A stretch of 5,421 bases of DNA from Acetobacteraceae bacterium (GTDB lineage Bacteria > Pseudomonadota > Alphaproteobacteria > Acetobacterales > Acetobacteraceae). Location: NCBI GenBank assembly GCA_030044345.1, contig JASHVY010000166.1, forward strand, positions 1-5,421, read 5' to 3'. Below are positions 5,201 through 5,421 of this stretch, piece after piece. Made by a program: the position numbers and the translations under genes. The stretch's first letter is position 1. Each line of letters starts with the position of its first letter. A model generated the notes under the pieces. It was not told the DNA's origin. It was given only the letters and a program-made list of their open reading frames with translations, and did not search any database.

Positions 5201-5398
5201 TCACAATGTGGGCGGCATCGGAACACTTGCTCTTTGTTTTCCGTGGCCTGCCGATCCTCTCCGTTCGGCGCGAAATGCGACGAACTTCAAGGGCAGGACA
5301 CTCGCACAATCACCCTTCCCAGGGCTGGAGAGGCCCCCGCTGATGGTCACTTCGTGTCTCACCGGTTCCGCGTCAATGAACCTCAGATGAGAGGACAC
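5201..5398 (-). CDS. possible small ORF of 65 codons, unknown
   Basis: A GTG at 5398, preceded by GAGGA about 9 bases upstream, opens a 65-residue frame. Its product is basic and has no recognisable domain, signal peptide or membrane segment. Third-position GC is high in the first half and falls in the second, which is not typical of the neighbouring genes. It lies 46 bases upstream of the SFPASDPP gene. It could equally be part of that operon's untranslated leader or promoter region. The remaining bases to the window edge show no gene. Confidence 0.25.
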   Translation of the reverse strand: MSSHLRFIDAEPVRHEVTISGGLSSPGKGDCASVLPLKFVAFRAERRGSAGHGKQRASVPMPPTL

Positions 5399-5421
5399 CT
5401 TTGTTTTTCCTCGAAAGCCGA

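Noticed and set aside
5364..5382. GGTTC / GAACC inverted repeat near the right edge
   Set aside because: The arms are only five bases with a 9-base spacer, and nothing ties it to a promoter or terminator, so it is likely chance.

Overview
The window is GC-rich DNA with dense genes, few spacers and GC-biased codons. The succinate dehydrogenase iron-sulfur subunit resembles alphaproteobacterial SdhB closely (an N-terminus beginning MAEFRLP and a full cysteine set). The hydratase and glycosylase also resemble what I recall from Rhizobiales-type genomes. An alphaproteobacterium, perhaps a Hyphomicrobiales member, is therefore the likely source. This is inferred from remembered protein families, with no database search.

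Layout, left to right. (1) Positions 1-376, minus strand: the N-terminal 125 codons of a classical NAD-type short-chain dehydrogenase that runs off the left edge. (2) Positions 377-1019: a long stretch with no convincing gene. It holds a possible sigma-54-like element for the dehydrogenase, a pair of tandem 17-bp units each containing a small inverted repeat, and an AT-rich island just before the next gene. (3) Positions 1020-2094, plus strand: a compact three-gene operon of a DUF1971 (YeaR/TehB-N-like) protein, an AhpD-like carboxymuconolactone decarboxylase family protein and a DUF488 (YeaO-like) protein. The genes overlap or are separated by 2 bp. (4) Positions 2141-5154, minus strand, convergent with the first operon: a small protein ending in an SFPASDPPGW-type motif, an sdhB, a decayed 2-keto-4-pentenoate hydratase (FAH superfamily) and an AlkA-type DNA-3-methyladenine glycosylase. 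(5) Positions 5155-5421: the leader of that operon, with one weak small ORF.

Together this looks like an accessory or stress-related neighbourhood. The plus-strand operon combines a small thiol/peroxidase-like protein with two small families of poorly known function. The minus-strand operon combines base-excision repair with an sdhB copy that lacks its usual sdhCDA partners. The hydratase between them has an in-frame stop and has lost the glutamates expected to bind metal, so it is probably a pseudogene kept in a transcribed operon. I saw no mobile element, tRNA, rRNA or CRISPR array, and no clearly new system. The most interesting points are the solitary sdhB, the decayed hydratase, the glycosylase gene whose conserved N-terminus lies upstream of any standard start codon, and the tandem inverted-repeat units at 830-863.
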